The notes: generated by a model not told the origin, from the letters alone. Positions 1-8,554 are shown, numbered from the stretch's first letter. The stretch is 64,000 nt of DNA from Pseudomonadota bacterium (GCA_021845505.1 JAJZVU010000006.1:57470-121469); one strand, 5' to 3'. Numbers and translations are program-made.

Positions 1-598
1 GCACCTGCTCGAGTTCGCGCTCCAGCGCCGCGGCGTCGGTGATGGTGCTGGGGGTGTAGGCGTCCAGCGGCACGTGGGCGAGCAGCCGGCGCCGCTGCGC
101 CGGCTTCATCTGCGCCAGCAGCAGCTTGCCGCTGGCCGAGCAGTGCACCGGGACACGCGAGCCCGGATGCAGGTAAAAGCGCAGCGGCGCGGCCGTCTCG
201 ACGCGGTCCAGGTAGACGACCTCGCTGCCCGCCAGCGCGGTGATGTTGCAGCTCTCGCCCAGTTGCTGGACCACCGAGCGCAGGACCATGCGACGCGCTC
301 CGTTGAAACTGTCGTTGAGCATCAGCCGCTCGGCCAGGCGGCGCAGCCGGGCGCCGGCGGCGAAGTGGCGCGAGTCCCCCTGGCGCTGCAGCAGCCCGGC
401 CTGCTCGAGCTGGGCCAGCAGCCTGTGCACCGTCGGCTTGGGCAGGTCCAGCTCGACCGCCAGCGACTGCAGCGTGAAGGGCTGGTCGCGCCCGGCCACC
501 GCCTCGAGCAGCCCGAACAGCCGCGCCAGCGGCGTGTCCGCGCTGGTCGGCAAGGCCGCGGCGGGCGGCTCGGGCAGGGAAAGTTCGGACAGGTGCAT
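1..598 (-). CDS. IclR-family transcriptional regulator (C-terminus cut by window edge)
   Basis: About 199 residues are visible from an ATG at 598. The gene continues beyond base 1, so the end of the ligand-binding domain is missing. Residues 25-80 form the winged helix-turn-helix, with the recognition stretch LDLPKPTVHRLLAQLEQAGL typical of IclR. The effector domain follows, with YLDRVETAAPLRFYLHPGSR and the CSASGKLLL motif. The gene is divergent from xsc, and the two share a 186-bp regulatory region carrying an inverted repeat and a good sigma-70 promoter. This makes it the likely regulator of xsc-pta. It resembles the second IclR protein at 8838-9650 closely over the effector domain, so the two look paralogous. 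The effector is unknown; sulfoacetate or sulfoacetaldehyde is an inference from context. Confidence 0.9.
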   Translation of the reverse strand, partial: MHLSELSLPEPPAAALPTSADTPLARLFGLLEAVAGRDQPFTLQSLAVELDLPKPTVHRLLAQLEQAGLLQRQGDSRHFAAGARLRRLAERLMLNDSFNGARRMVLRSVVQQLGESCNITALAGSEVVYLDRVETAAPLRFYLHPGSRVPVHCSASGKLLLAQMKPAQRRRLLAHVPLDAYTPSTITDAAALERELEQV

Positions 599-627
599 GA
601 CCGGCTGGCCTCGCGATGCAAACGCTA

Positions 628-670
628 CGATTCCGATTTCTGAAACATCATATACCGTTTTCCGGAATCG
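628..670. promoter_or_regulatory. candidate IclR operator between the regulator and xsc
   Basis: CGATTCCG (628-635) and CGGAATCG (663-670) form a perfect 8-bp inverted repeat. Between them lies CATCATATACCGTTTTC (646-662), preceded by GAAA. A 17-base relative of this inner motif (14 of 17 identical), plus another CGATTCCG, occurs at 8711-8753 between sauT and the second IclR gene. The site ends 4 bases upstream of the xsc -35 box, where a bound IclR-type activator or repressor could act on polymerase. Protein binding is inference; the repeats are directly visible. Confidence 0.5.
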
Positions 671-674
671 GCTG

Positions 675-703
675 TTGACGCTGGGCGACACCGACCCTAT
701 AGT
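675..703 (+). promoter_or_regulatory. sigma-70 promoter for xsc
   Basis: TTGACG (675-680) and TATAGT (698-703) are separated by exactly 17 bases, close to the consensus. Transcription would start near 710, giving a leader of about 75 bases before the xsc ATG at 785. Confidence 0.7.
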
Positions 704-784
704 TCGCCGACAGAGAATGGAATGGATCGTCTCGTTTGCGTCGATCCTCATCCTGGTCCCCAGTCCCACCGGAGCTATCCCGCA

Positions 785-2605
785 ATGAGCCAGACCTCTC
801 CCGCCGGCAACCGCAAGGTCGTCGCCGGCGTGCAAAAGATGACCCCTTCCGAGGCCTTTGTCGAAACCATGGTCGCCAATGGCGTGACCGACATGTTCGG
901 CATCATGGGCTCGGCGTTCATGGATGCGATGGACATCTTCGCGCCGGCGGGAATCCGCCTGATCCCGGTGGTGCACGAGCAGGGCGCCGCCCACATGGCC
1001 GACGGCTACGCCCGCGTCAGCGGGCGCCACGGCGTGGTCATCGGCCAGAACGGCCCGGGGATCAGCAACTGCGTGACGGCCATCGCCGCCGCGTACTGGG
1101 CGCACAGCCCGGTGGTCATCGTCACCCCCGAGACCGGCAGCATGGGCATCGGCCTGGGCGGCTTCCAGGAGGCCAACCAGCTGCCGATGTTCCAGGAATT
1201 CACCAAGTACCAGGGCCACGTGGTCAACCCCAAGCGCATGGCCGAGTTCACCGCCCGCTGCTTCGACCGCGCGATGAGCGAAATGGGCCCGACCCAGCTG
1301 AACATCCCGCGGGACTTTTTCTACGGCGAGATCCAGTGCGAGATTCCCCGGCCCATGCGCGTGGACCGCGGCGCCGGCGGCGAGCAGAGCCTGAACGCGG
1401 CCGCCGACCTGCTGGCGCAGGCCCGCTTCCCGGTGATCCTGGCCGGCGGCGGGGTGGTGATGGGCGACGCGGTGCAGGAGTGCAAGGCGCTGGCCGAGCG
1501 CCTGGGCGCCCCGGTGGTCACCGGCTACCTGCGCAACGACGCCTTCCCGGCCAGCCACCCGCTGTGGGCCGGCCCGCTGGGGTACCAGGGCTCGAAGGCG
1601 GCGATGAAGCTCATCGCCCAGGCCGACGTGGTGGTCGCGCTGGGTTCGCGCATGGGGCCGTTCGGCACCCTGCCCCAGCACGGGCTGGACTACTGGCCGA
1701 AGGAGGCCAAGATCATCCAGGTCGAGGCCGACCACACCAACCTGGGTCTGGTCAAGAAGATCCACGTGGGCATCTGCGGCGACGCCAAGGCCGCCGCCCA
1801 GGCGCTGGCGCAGCGCCTGCAGGGCCGCACGCTGGCCTGCGACGCCACCAAGGAGCAGCGCGCGCAGACCATCCGCTCCGAGAAGGACGCCTGGGAAAGG
1901 GAACTCGACGCCTGGACGCACGAGCGCGACCCCTACAGCCTGGACATGATCGAGGAAGCCAAGCACGAGAAGACCTTCGGCGGCGGCCAGTACCTGCACC
2001 CGCGGCAGGTCCTGCGCGAGCTGGAGAAGGCCATGCCGGCGCGGGTCATGGTGTCCACCGACATCGGCAACATCAACTCGGTGGCCAACAGCTACCTGCG
2101 CTTCGAGGAGCCGCGCAGCTTCTTCGCCCCGATGAGCTTCGGCAACTGCGGCTACGCGCTGCCGACCATCATCGGCGCCAAGCTGGCGGCGCAGGACCGC
2201 CCGGCGATCGCCTACGCCGGCGACGGCGCGTGGGCCATGAGCATGGTGGAGATCATGACCGCTGTGCGCCACGACATCCCGGTCACCGCGGTGGTGTTCC
2301 ACAACCGCCAGTGGGGCGCCGAGAAGAAGAACCAGGTCGACTTCTACAACCGGCGCTTCGTCGCCGGCGAACTCGAGAGCCCGAGCTTCGCCGGGATCGC
2401 CCAGTCGATGGGCGCCGAGGGCATCGTGGTCGACCGGCTGGAGGACGTGGGCAGCGCCCTCAAGCGCGCACTGGACATGCAGATGAACCAGCGCAAGACG
2501 TGCGTGGTGGAGATCATGTGCACCCGCGAACTCGGCGACCCGTTCCGCCGCGACGCGCTGAGCAAGCCGGTGCGCTTCCTCGACAAGTACCGCGACTACG
2601 TCTGA
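785..2605 (+). CDS. xsc: sulfoacetaldehyde acetyltransferase (Xsc)
   Basis: A 606-residue thiamine-diphosphate enzyme. Xsc converts sulfoacetaldehyde and phosphate to acetyl phosphate plus sulfite, the desulfonation step shared by taurine, sulfoacetate and isethionate degradation. Visible features are the N-terminal TPSEAFVETMVANGVTDMFG stretch typical of Xsc, the catalytic-type Glu65 in PVVHEQGAAHMADGYAR, the middle FAD/NAD-fold-like domain, and the C-terminal TPP motif beginning GDGAWAMSMVEIM. The ATG at 785 is chosen because GGAG sits at 771-774; an in-frame ATG at 722 lies close to the predicted transcription start and lacks a Shine-Dalgarno. A second internal Met19 (MTPSEAF) matches the start of many homologues. 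Pta follows 89 bases downstream on the same strand. Sulfite released here must be oxidised or exported by genes outside the window. Confidence 0.96.
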   Translation: MSQTSPAGNRKVVAGVQKMTPSEAFVETMVANGVTDMFGIMGSAFMDAMDIFAPAGIRLIPVVHEQGAAHMADGYARVSGRHGVVIGQNGPGISNCVTAIAAAYWAHSPVVIVTPETGSMGIGLGGFQEANQLPMFQEFTKYQGHVVNPKRMAEFTARCFDRAMSEMGPTQLNIPRDFFYGEIQCEIPRPMRVDRGAGGEQSLNAAADLLAQARFPVILAGGGVVMGDAVQECKALAERLGAPVVTGYLRNDAFPASHPLWAGPLGYQGSKAAMKLIAQADVVVALGSRMGPFGTLPQHGLDYWPKEAKIIQVEADHTNLGLVKKIHVGICGDAKAAAQALAQRLQGRTLACDATKEQRAQTIRSEKDAWERELDAWTHERDPYSLDMIEEAKHEKTFGGGQYLHPRQVLRELEKAMPARVMVSTDIGNINSVANSYLRFEEPRSFFAPMSFGNCGYALPTIIGAKLAAQDRPAIAYAGDGAWAMSMVEIMTAVRHDIPVTAVVFHNRQWGAEKKNQVDFYNRRFVAGELESPSFAGIAQSMGAEGIVVDRLEDVGSALKRALDMQMNQRKTCVVEIMCTRELGDPFRRDALSKPVRFLDKYRDYV

Positions 2606-2613
2606 GGCCGCGC

Positions 2614-2676
2614 GGGGTCGGCTACGCTTGCGGCAACGGCCGGCGCGCCCGTGCCGGCGCCGCGCGTAGCCACCCC
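2614..2676 (+). other. intercistronic stem-loop between xsc and pta
   Basis: GGGGTCGGCTACGC (2614-2627) pairs with GCGTAGCCACCCC (2664-2676) with one bulged C, giving a 13-bp stem around a further GC-rich hairpin. There is no T-tract. It could slow polymerase or protect the xsc 3' end, allowing unequal xsc and pta levels; this is inference. Confidence 0.4.
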
Positions 2677-2694
2677 AGCCACGAGGAACCACCG

Positions 2695-3678
2695 ATGAGC
2701 GCTGCCGCTTCGACACCCCAGGACGCCGCCGCCGCGCTGCGCCAGCATCCCCGGCTGCAGTCGCTGGTCGAGCACGCTCGCACGCTGGCGGCGCGCCACC
2801 CGGCGCCGCTCGCGCTGGTTCACCCCTGCGACGCACTGGCGCTGCAGGCGGCGGAGGTCATCCGCCGCGAAGGGGTGGCGCATCCGCTGCTGGTGGGCGA
2901 CCCGCAGCTGATCGAGCGGGCGGCCGAGCAGGCCGGAGTGGACCGCCGCGGGTTCGAGATCGTCGCCACCGCGGCCGAAGGCCCGGCGGCGGCGGCGCGC
3001 GCAGTCGAGCTGGCCCGCCAGGGCGCGGTGCGCGCGCTGATGAAGGGTTCGCTGCACACCGACGAGCTGATGTCGGCGGTGGTCGACCGCACGACCGGGC
3101 TGCGCGCCGGACGCCGCATCAGCCATGGCTTCGTGTTCGACCTGCCGCGCTACCACAAGCTGCTGGCTCTGGCCGACTGCGTGGTCAACATCTCCCCCGA
3201 CCTGAAGACCAAGACCGACATCCTCGCCAACGCGCTGGACATGCTGCGCCGCCTCGGCGTGGCGCACCCCAAGGCGGCGGCGATCGCCGCGGTGGAAACC
3301 GTCAACCCGGCGATTCCCGCCACGCTGGACGCGGCCGAACTCGCGCGCATGGCCGGCGAGGGCCGCTTCGGCGACGCGCTGGTCGAGGGGCCGCTGGGAT
3401 TCGACAACGCGTTCTCGGCGCAGGCGGCCCGCACCAAGCACATCGACTCGCGCGGCGCAGGCGACTTCGACCTGCTGCTGGTGCCCGACCTGAACGCCGG
3501 CAACATGCTCTACAAGAGCTTTGTCTACGTCGGCGGCGGCGAGTGCGCCGGCCTGGTGCTCGGCGCGCGCGTGCCGATCGTGCTGACCTCGCGCGCCGAC
3601 TCGCTGGCCGCGCGCCTGGCTTCCGTGGCGCTGGCGGTGATCCACAGCGCCGAAGCGGGCACCGCCGGCGCCGGCTGA
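2695..3678 (+). CDS. pta: phosphate acetyltransferase (PTA/PTB family)
   Basis: A 327-residue protein of the phosphate acetyl/butyryltransferase family. It converts the acetyl phosphate made by Xsc to acetyl-CoA, which feeds central metabolism. Family hallmarks include AVRALMKGSLHTDELMSAVV, the RISHGFVFDLP segment, DCVVNISPDLKTKTDILANAL, and the C-terminal DLLLVPDLNAGNMLYKSFVYV segment. The length fits the short catalytic-domain-only form and there is no DRTGG-type extension. ATG 2695 is preceded by GAGGA (2684-2688). The xsc-pta pair is a well-known arrangement in sulfonate degraders. The gene is convergent with tctA 35 bases downstream. Confidence 0.95.
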   Translation: MSAAASTPQDAAAALRQHPRLQSLVEHARTLAARHPAPLALVHPCDALALQAAEVIRREGVAHPLLVGDPQLIERAAEQAGVDRRGFEIVATAAEGPAAAARAVELARQGAVRALMKGSLHTDELMSAVVDRTTGLRAGRRISHGFVFDLPRYHKLLALADCVVNISPDLKTKTDILANALDMLRRLGVAHPKAAAIAAVETVNPAIPATLDAAELARMAGEGRFGDALVEGPLGFDNAFSAQAARTKHIDSRGAGDFDLLLVPDLNAGNMLYKSFVYVGGGECAGLVLGARVPIVLTSRADSLAARLASVALAVIHSAEAGTAGAG

Positions 3679-3686
3679 AGCGCCCG

Positions 3687-3702
3687 GCGGCAGCGCTGCC
3701 GC
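3687..3702. terminator. weak bidirectional hairpin between pta and tctA
   Basis: A perfect 16-base palindrome (arms GCGGCAG and CTGCCGC around CG) lies in the 35-base gap between two convergent stops. It has no T-run, so intrinsic termination is uncertain. Confidence 0.3.
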
Positions 3703-3713
3703 GCCGCCTGCTC

Positions 3714-5270
3714 TCAGGGCGCCGGCGGCCCCGATGCCGCGGCGCTCAGCGCGGCGCCCCGCCCGCGCCTGCGCAGGCGGTGCAGCAGGCGCTGCAGCAG
3801 CGGGTAGAGCACCGCGAACCCCGCCATCGCGAGCAGCGTTCCGCTCAGCGGCTCGGTGAACGGAGCCGTCCACTCGCCACGGTGCACCACCATGCTGCGC
3901 ATGAAATTGGCCTCGCCGATCGGCCCGAGGATGGCCCCGAGCACCATCGGGGAGATCGGGAAGCGGTATTTCTCGAACAGGTAGCCGAGGATGCCGAAGA
4001 TCACGATCATCCACACATCGGACAGCGAGTTGCGGTCGGCATAGGCTCCGACCAGGCAGAACAGCACGACGATGGTGTTGAGCAGGTACTGCGGGATCAG
4101 CAGCACGCGCACCACCAGGCGGATCCAGAAGAACCCGACGAGGCACATGCCGATCACCGCGACGAACATCGACGCGAGGATGGTGTAGACGGTGACCTTG
4201 GAGGCCGGATCGGTCAGCAGCATCGGGCCGGGCTGCACTCCGTGCAGCAGGAAGGCGGCCAGGATCACCGCGGTCGCCGCGCTGCCGGGTATGCCCAGCG
4301 TCAGCATGGGGATCAGGTGACCGGCGACCGACGCGGTCGAGCCGATCTGCGGCGCGACGATGCCGCTGGGGTGCCCCGATCCCAGCTTGTCGCGCTCGCG
4401 ACCGTACTGCTTCTCGACCCCGTAGCAGATGAACGACGTGATCGTGGCGCCGGCCCCCGGCACCACTCCGAGCAGCGTGCCCAGCGCGCTGCTGCGCAGG
4501 ATGGTGCCCCGCACGCCCCACAGCTCGCGCCACCGCGGGAAGCTGGTCTGCACCTTGACCGCGCGGCCGGCCATCGAGCCCTTGAGCGCCAGGCCCTGGC
4601 CGACGCGCTTGAAGACCTCGCCCAGGCCGTACATGCCGACGAGCACCGCGACCAGTTGCACCCCGTCGCCGAGGATCGGCACGCCGAAGGTGTAGCGGCT
4701 GACGCCGTAGATGCTGTCCACGCCGATGCACGCCACCAGCAGCCCCAGGCTGAGGCTGATGAAGGCCTTGACCAGCGACTTGCCGGCCAGCGACACGACG
4801 GTGGTCATTCCGAACACGATCGCCGCGAAGTAGTCCTCCGAGCTGAACTTCATCGCCACGTCGGTCAGCGGCTGGGTCACCGCGACCATCACGGTCGACG
4901 ACACCAGGCCGCCGATCAGCGCCGCCACCAGCGCCCAGCCCAGCGGCTTGGCGGCGCCTTCGCGCTGGCCCATGGTGTAGCCGTCCCACAGCAGCGGCAC
5001 GTCGTTGGGCTCGCCGGGTATGCGGTAGAGGATGGTGGTGAAGCAGCCCCCGTAGGTGCCGGAGAAGTAGATCGCCGTGAGCAGGATCACCGCCGGCTCG
5101 ATGGGCATCTTGTAGGTGAAGGGCAGCGCCAGGATCACCGCCATGACCAGCCCCAGCCCGGGCATGATGGACACCAGCATGCCCACCAGGATGCCCAGGA
5201 TCAGCATCATCAGGTCGTGCGGCTGGAACACGTGCATCCAGCCGATCGCCAGGTCGTGCAGTACGCTCAT
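3714..5270 (-). CDS. tctA: tripartite tricarboxylate-type transporter, large permease TctA
   Basis: A 518-residue, highly hydrophobic membrane protein of the TctA family, the large (about 12 TM) permease of tripartite tricarboxylate transporters. Typical features are the N-terminal ILVGMLVSIMPGLGLVMAVI, the GTYGGCFTTILYRIPGEPND segment, and the second repeat GVVPGAGATITSFICYGVEK and LTLGIPGSAATAVIL. TTT systems import carboxylates using an ion gradient and a periplasmic binding protein. It lies one base downstream of tctB on the minus strand, in an operon with tctC and the CoA ligase at 6953. That linkage suggests sulfoacetate, a carboxylated sulfonate, as substrate. The substrate is inferred from context; the family assignment is firm. 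Confidence 0.95.
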   Translation of the reverse strand: MSVLHDLAIGWMHVFQPHDLMMLILGILVGMLVSIMPGLGLVMAVILALPFTYKMPIEPAVILLTAIYFSGTYGGCFTTILYRIPGEPNDVPLLWDGYTMGQREGAAKPLGWALVAALIGGLVSSTVMVAVTQPLTDVAMKFSSEDYFAAIVFGMTTVVSLAGKSLVKAFISLSLGLLVACIGVDSIYGVSRYTFGVPILGDGVQLVAVLVGMYGLGEVFKRVGQGLALKGSMAGRAVKVQTSFPRWRELWGVRGTILRSSALGTLLGVVPGAGATITSFICYGVEKQYGRERDKLGSGHPSGIVAPQIGSTASVAGHLIPMLTLGIPGSAATAVILAAFLLHGVQPGPMLLTDPASKVTVYTILASMFVAVIGMCLVGFFWIRLVVRVLLIPQYLLNTIVVLFCLVGAYADRNSLSDVWMIVIFGILGYLFEKYRFPISPMVLGAILGPIGEANFMRSMVVHRGEWTAPFTEPLSGTLLAMAGFAVLYPLLQRLLHRLRRRGRGAALSAAASGPPAP

Positions 5271-5271
5271 C

Positions 5272-5802
5272 TCAGTGGATCCCGAGCAACTTGAACACCA
5301 GCAGCGAGAGCTGCTTGAACACGCCGACCCCGAGCGGCAGCGCGACGTACACCAGCCTCATGAAAATCAGCGTGAACACACCCGCCAGCGCGAGGCCGAT
5401 CGCCGGCACCCAGGCCCAGCGCCGCATGCCGCCGATGACCAGCAGCGCGGACGCGTACAGCGTGGTGGCCGCGAAGAACCCCAGGTAGGGCAGCATCCCC
5501 ACGAACAGGCCGGTGGTGGCGATGCTCACCCAGACCAGGTAGGGATGGATCTCCGGCGGCGACGCCAGCGCTTCGTCGACTTCCTCCTGCTGCGGCTCCT
5601 CGGCGGCGCCGAACAGCGCTCCCAGCACGCCGATCAGCGAGGTCGCGCCCAGCAGCACGCAGGCCATCTTCGGCCACAGGTCCGGCCCGGGCATGCCCGG
5701 ACGGCTGACGACATCGAAATGGCCGGCCTGCAGATACAGGAACACGGCCAGTGCCAGGGTGATCAGGTAGGGGATCACCCGCTTGAGGGTGCTGCCGGAC
5801 AT
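5272..5802 (-). CDS. tctB: tripartite tricarboxylate-type transporter, small permease TctB
   Basis: A 176-residue membrane protein with the usual TctB size and four hydrophobic segments (about residues 10-25, 45-65, 88-108 and 120-160). The N-terminal segment VIPYLITLALAVFLYLQAG is followed by RPGMPGPDLWPKM, a TctB-like motif. An acidic loop (EEPQQEEVDEAL) separates TM2 from TM3. The ATG at 5802 is the first in frame with the conserved N-terminus. It is separated by one base from tctA and by 55 bases containing a strong hairpin from tctC. Confidence 0.9.
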   Translation of the reverse strand: MSGSTLKRVIPYLITLALAVFLYLQAGHFDVVSRPGMPGPDLWPKMACVLLGATSLIGVLGALFGAAEEPQQEEVDEALASPPEIHPYLVWVSIATTGLFVGMLPYLGFFAATTLYASALLVIGGMRRWAWVPAIGLALAGVFTLIFMRLVYVALPLGVGVFKQLSLLVFKLLGIH

Positions 5803-5828
5803 CGCGGCCTCCGCTTGGCCTACAGGAA

Positions 5829-5849
5829 GCCCGCCGCGGCGCGGCGGGC
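5829..5849. other. intercistronic hairpin between tctC and tctB
   Basis: GCCCGCCGC and GCGGCGGGC form a perfect 9-bp stem with a 3-base loop, just after the tctC stop on the minus strand. Such hairpins downstream of binding-protein genes commonly protect the upstream message, giving more binding protein than permease. No T-tract is present. Confidence 0.45.
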
Positions 5850-5857
5850 GGCACGCT

Positions 5858-6859
5858 TCACTTGGTCTCGGCGATGGTCTGCTCGGCCTGCTTCAGCCAG
5901 CTGGCCATGAAGGCCTGGGCATGCTGCATCGACACGTAGCTGTCGGGGTCGGCGTACTGCTGCGTCAGGTAGTCCTTGAAGGCCTGGGTCTGCGACACCT
6001 TGTACAGCGCGTCGGCCAGCTTCTTCACCCGATCCGGCGGCGTGCCGGCGCGCACGACGATCGCCCGGAACTGCGGCAGGGTCACGTGCAGGCCGAGCTG
6101 GGCCGACACCGGGACCTTGGAGAAGGCCGGGATCGGAACCGGGTGCGGGTAGAAGAACAGAACCGGCCTGAACTTGCCCGAGTCGAAGTAGCTGCGCACG
6201 TCTCCGGTCTGCTCGTACAGGATGTCGGCGTTGCCGCCGAGGATCGAGCCGTAGCGCTGCCCCGGCTTGGAGAACGGAACCGACTGCAGGTGCAGGTGCA
6301 GCTTGTGCGCCAGGTATCGGGTGCTGATGTCGTCGGCGCTGCCGAACCCGGTCACCGCGACCGTCAGGGTCTTCTTCTTGGCCGCGTTGACCACGTCCTG
6401 CCAGGTCTTCCACGGCCCCTTGGCGTTGACCCAGTAGCCCGACGGCTGCTGGATCATGATGGCCAGCGGGATGACCTGGTTGAGCTGGAAGGGCGGATGC
6501 TTGGTCGACAGCAGCGCGAAGGTGTCGCCGATCAGCACCGCCACGCTGTACCCGTCGGCCGGCGAGGTCAGCAGCTTGGTCATGCCGACCACGCCGTCGG
6601 CGCCCGGCACGTTGATCACCGGCAGCGACACCCCGAGCTGCTGCTGCATGATCTTCGACGAGGTGCGCGCCAGCAGGTCGGCGCCGCCGCCCGGGCCCCA
6701 GGGCACGATGAAATTGATCGGATGATCCGGATACGCGGCATGCGCCAGCGGCAGGACCGCCGCCAGCCCCAGCGTGGCCACGGCCCTGCCCAGCCGCTTG
6801 CGCCACGATGCGCGCGGCGCAGCACCGGAGCCTGGACGTTCTCCTCGGATGGCTTTCAT
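5858..6859 (-). CDS. tctC: TctC/Bug-family periplasmic binding protein
   Basis: A 333-residue extracytoplasmic solute receptor of the TctC (Bug) family, the binding partner of TctAB. Residues 1-41 are a cationic, hydrophobic signal peptide ending in AVLPLAHAA. The mature part begins YPDHPINFIVPWGPGGGADLLART, the classical Bug N-terminus, where the PxGxGGGxD loop contacts ligand carboxylates. The C-terminus has the usual RAIVVRAGTPPDRVKKLADAL motif. ATG 6859 is preceded by GGGAGACACACC, a good ribosome site; an upstream in-frame start at 6937 has no such site. It lies 93 bases downstream of the CoA ligase in the same operon. The ligand is probably sulfoacetate or a related sulfonate-carboxylate, by inference. 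Confidence 0.93.
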   Translation of the reverse strand: MKAIRGERPGSGAAPRASWRKRLGRAVATLGLAAVLPLAHAAYPDHPINFIVPWGPGGGADLLARTSSKIMQQQLGVSLPVINVPGADGVVGMTKLLTSPADGYSVAVLIGDTFALLSTKHPPFQLNQVIPLAIMIQQPSGYWVNAKGPWKTWQDVVNAAKKKTLTVAVTGFGSADDISTRYLAHKLHLHLQSVPFSKPGQRYGSILGGNADILYEQTGDVRSYFDSGKFRPVLFFYPHPVPIPAFSKVPVSAQLGLHVTLPQFRAIVVRAGTPPDRVKKLADALYKVSQTQAFKDYLTQQYADPDSYVSMQHAQAFMASWLKQAEQTIAETK

Positions 6860-6952
6860 GGTGTGTCTCCCTTTGTCTCTTTGTATCAAGGTTTTGCCGG
6901 TCTGGAACCCGGGACTTGCCCGGGGTCGGTGCGCCACCAGCCAGGTGCCGGC

Positions 6953-8554
6953 TCAGGCTGGGGCGAGTCGCAGCGAGCGACGAACCGCTTGCGCGGGCAG
7001 ATCGGGCAGTTTCAGCCGCTGGATCTTGCCCGAGGGACCGCGCGGCAGGTCGTCGACGATGTGGCAGGCGCGCGGCGACTTGTAGCGCCCCAGGTGCTGC
7101 AGGCAATGCGCGCGCAGGTCGGCCTCGTCGATCTCGGCGCCCGGGCGCAGCACCAGGTAGGCCTCGATGTTCTGGCCGTAGTTGCTGTCCTTCACGCCGA
7201 CCGCTGCGGCCTCCAGCACCGCGGCATGCTTGAGCAGCGCCTCGTCGATCTCGCGCGGGGAGATGTTCTCCCCGCCCTTGATGATCAGCTCCTTGGCGCG
7301 GCCGGTGATGTAGTAGTAGCCGTCGGGGTCGCGATAACCCAGGTCGCCGGTACGCAACCAGCCGTCGGAAGTGAAGGCCTTCGCGGTCTCCTGGGGATTC
7401 TTCAGATAGCCGCGCATCACATTGCCGCCGCGCAACTGGATCTCGCCGACCTGGCCGTCGGGCAGCACGCTGCCGTCTGCGGCGACCACCCGCGCTTCGG
7501 TACCCGAGGGCTTGCCGATGCTGCCGATCTTGCGCAGTTCGCGCTGCACCGGGTTGCTGAACGACGGCGCCGCCGTCTCGGTCAGCCCCATGGTCTCGAT
7601 GATGTCCACGCCGAAGCGCGCCTCGAAGGCCCGGTGATGCTCGGGGGGCAATGCGGCCGACGCGGAGCGGCAGAAGCGGATGGAGCGCAGTTGCGCGGGA
7701 TCGATGTCGGCAGGCGCCGACTGGATCAGGTAGGCGATGATCGTCGGCACCGCGTTCACCCAGGTGCAGCGGTATTGCAGCGCATCGCGCCAGTAGGTGG
7801 ACGCGGAGAATCGGGGCGGCATGACCAGCGACCCGCCATGGGTCAGCGGAGCCACCAGGTTCACCACGAAGGCGTTGATGTGGTACAGCGGCAGCGGTGC
7901 CAGCCCGCGGTCGGTCGGTCCGAGCCGGTGTTCGCGGCTGATGTTCACGCCGTTGGCGCACAGGTTGCCATGGCTGAGCAGCACCCCCTTGGGGGTCCCG
8001 GTGGTGCCCGAGGTGTACATCAGCAGCGCCGGGTCGTCGAGCTGCGAGCCCGGCGGCGACACCGGGCCGCCGCGTACCGAGTCGAGCCAGTCGGCGCCGG
8101 TGATGATTTCCAGCGGGACCTTGCGCGGCAGCCCCGCCAGCACTTCCTCGAGCAGCGCGCGGTGCTCGGGCACGCTGACCACCAGCCCCGTCTCGCTGTG
8201 CTCGACGATGTAGGCCAGCTGGCTTCGCTGCGACAGCAGGTTGATCGGATTGACCACCAGCCCGTGGACCATCGCCGCCAGGATCAGCATCGCGGCTTCC
8301 GGCCCGTTGGGCAGGAACAACGACAGCACGTCGCCGCGCCGCAGGCCGCGGGAGGCGAAGTAGGAACCCAGTTCGGCGCACAGCGCCTGCGCCTGCGCGA
8401 AGCGGATTTCGCGGCCGCTGTCGCTGGCGATGAAAAAGACCGCATCGGGATGGCGCCGGGCGTTGGCGTCGACCAGTTGCTGCAACGTGGCGATCTGGCC
8501 GTTCTCGGCGGGCAGCAGCACGGCTTGCGGGAAGGGGCTTTCTGGGCGGTTCAT
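6953..8554 (-). CDS. sauT: AMP-forming acyl-CoA ligase, probable sulfoacetate-CoA ligase (SauT-like)
   Basis: A 533-residue ANL-superfamily ligase. The adenylate/P-loop motif YTSGTTGTPKG is at residues 180-190. MGLTETAA, the SDGWLRTGDLGYRD hinge-region motif and the catalytic-lysine motif GPSGKIQRLKL near the C-terminus are all present, so it should be active. In Cupriavidus necator the sulfoacetate pathway uses such a ligase (SauT) to make sulfoacetyl-CoA, which SauS then reduces. Here sauS lies just across the divergent regulator gene, and downstream on the same strand are tctCBA, which would import the substrate. The ATG at 8554 begins MNRPESPF. Other carboxylate substrates cannot be excluded from sequence alone. 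Confidence 0.75.
   Translation of the reverse strand: MNRPESPFPQAVLLPAENGQIATLQQLVDANARRHPDAVFFIASDSGREIRFAQAQALCAELGSYFASRGLRRGDVLSLFLPNGPEAAMLILAAMVHGLVVNPINLLSQRSQLAYIVEHSETGLVVSVPEHRALLEEVLAGLPRKVPLEIITGADWLDSVRGGPVSPPGSQLDDPALLMYTSGTTGTPKGVLLSHGNLCANGVNISREHRLGPTDRGLAPLPLYHINAFVVNLVAPLTHGGSLVMPPRFSASTYWRDALQYRCTWVNAVPTIIAYLIQSAPADIDPAQLRSIRFCRSASAALPPEHHRAFEARFGVDIIETMGLTETAAPSFSNPVQRELRKIGSIGKPSGTEARVVAADGSVLPDGQVGEIQLRGGNVMRGYLKNPQETAKAFTSDGWLRTGDLGYRDPDGYYYITGRAKELIIKGGENISPREIDEALLKHAAVLEAAAVGVKDSNYGQNIEAYLVLRPGAEIDEADLRAHCLQHLGRYKSPRACHIVDDLPRGPSGKIQRLKLPDLPAQAVRRSLRLAPA

Noticed and set aside
736..3678. 980-codon plus-strand frame overlapping xsc and running into pta
   Set aside because: Its first two thirds are an Arg/Gly/Pro-rich shadow of xsc in another frame; only the part from 2695 is the real pta gene.
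2596..4989. 797-codon minus-strand frame opposite pta and tctA
   Set aside because: Low-complexity Arg/Ala/Gly translation antisense or out of frame with two well-supported genes; typical of high-GC DNA.
3543..5294. 583-codon plus-strand frame opposite tctA
   Set aside because: Composition rich in His, Gln, Arg and Asp is the usual antisense image of a hydrophobic membrane protein; no family features.
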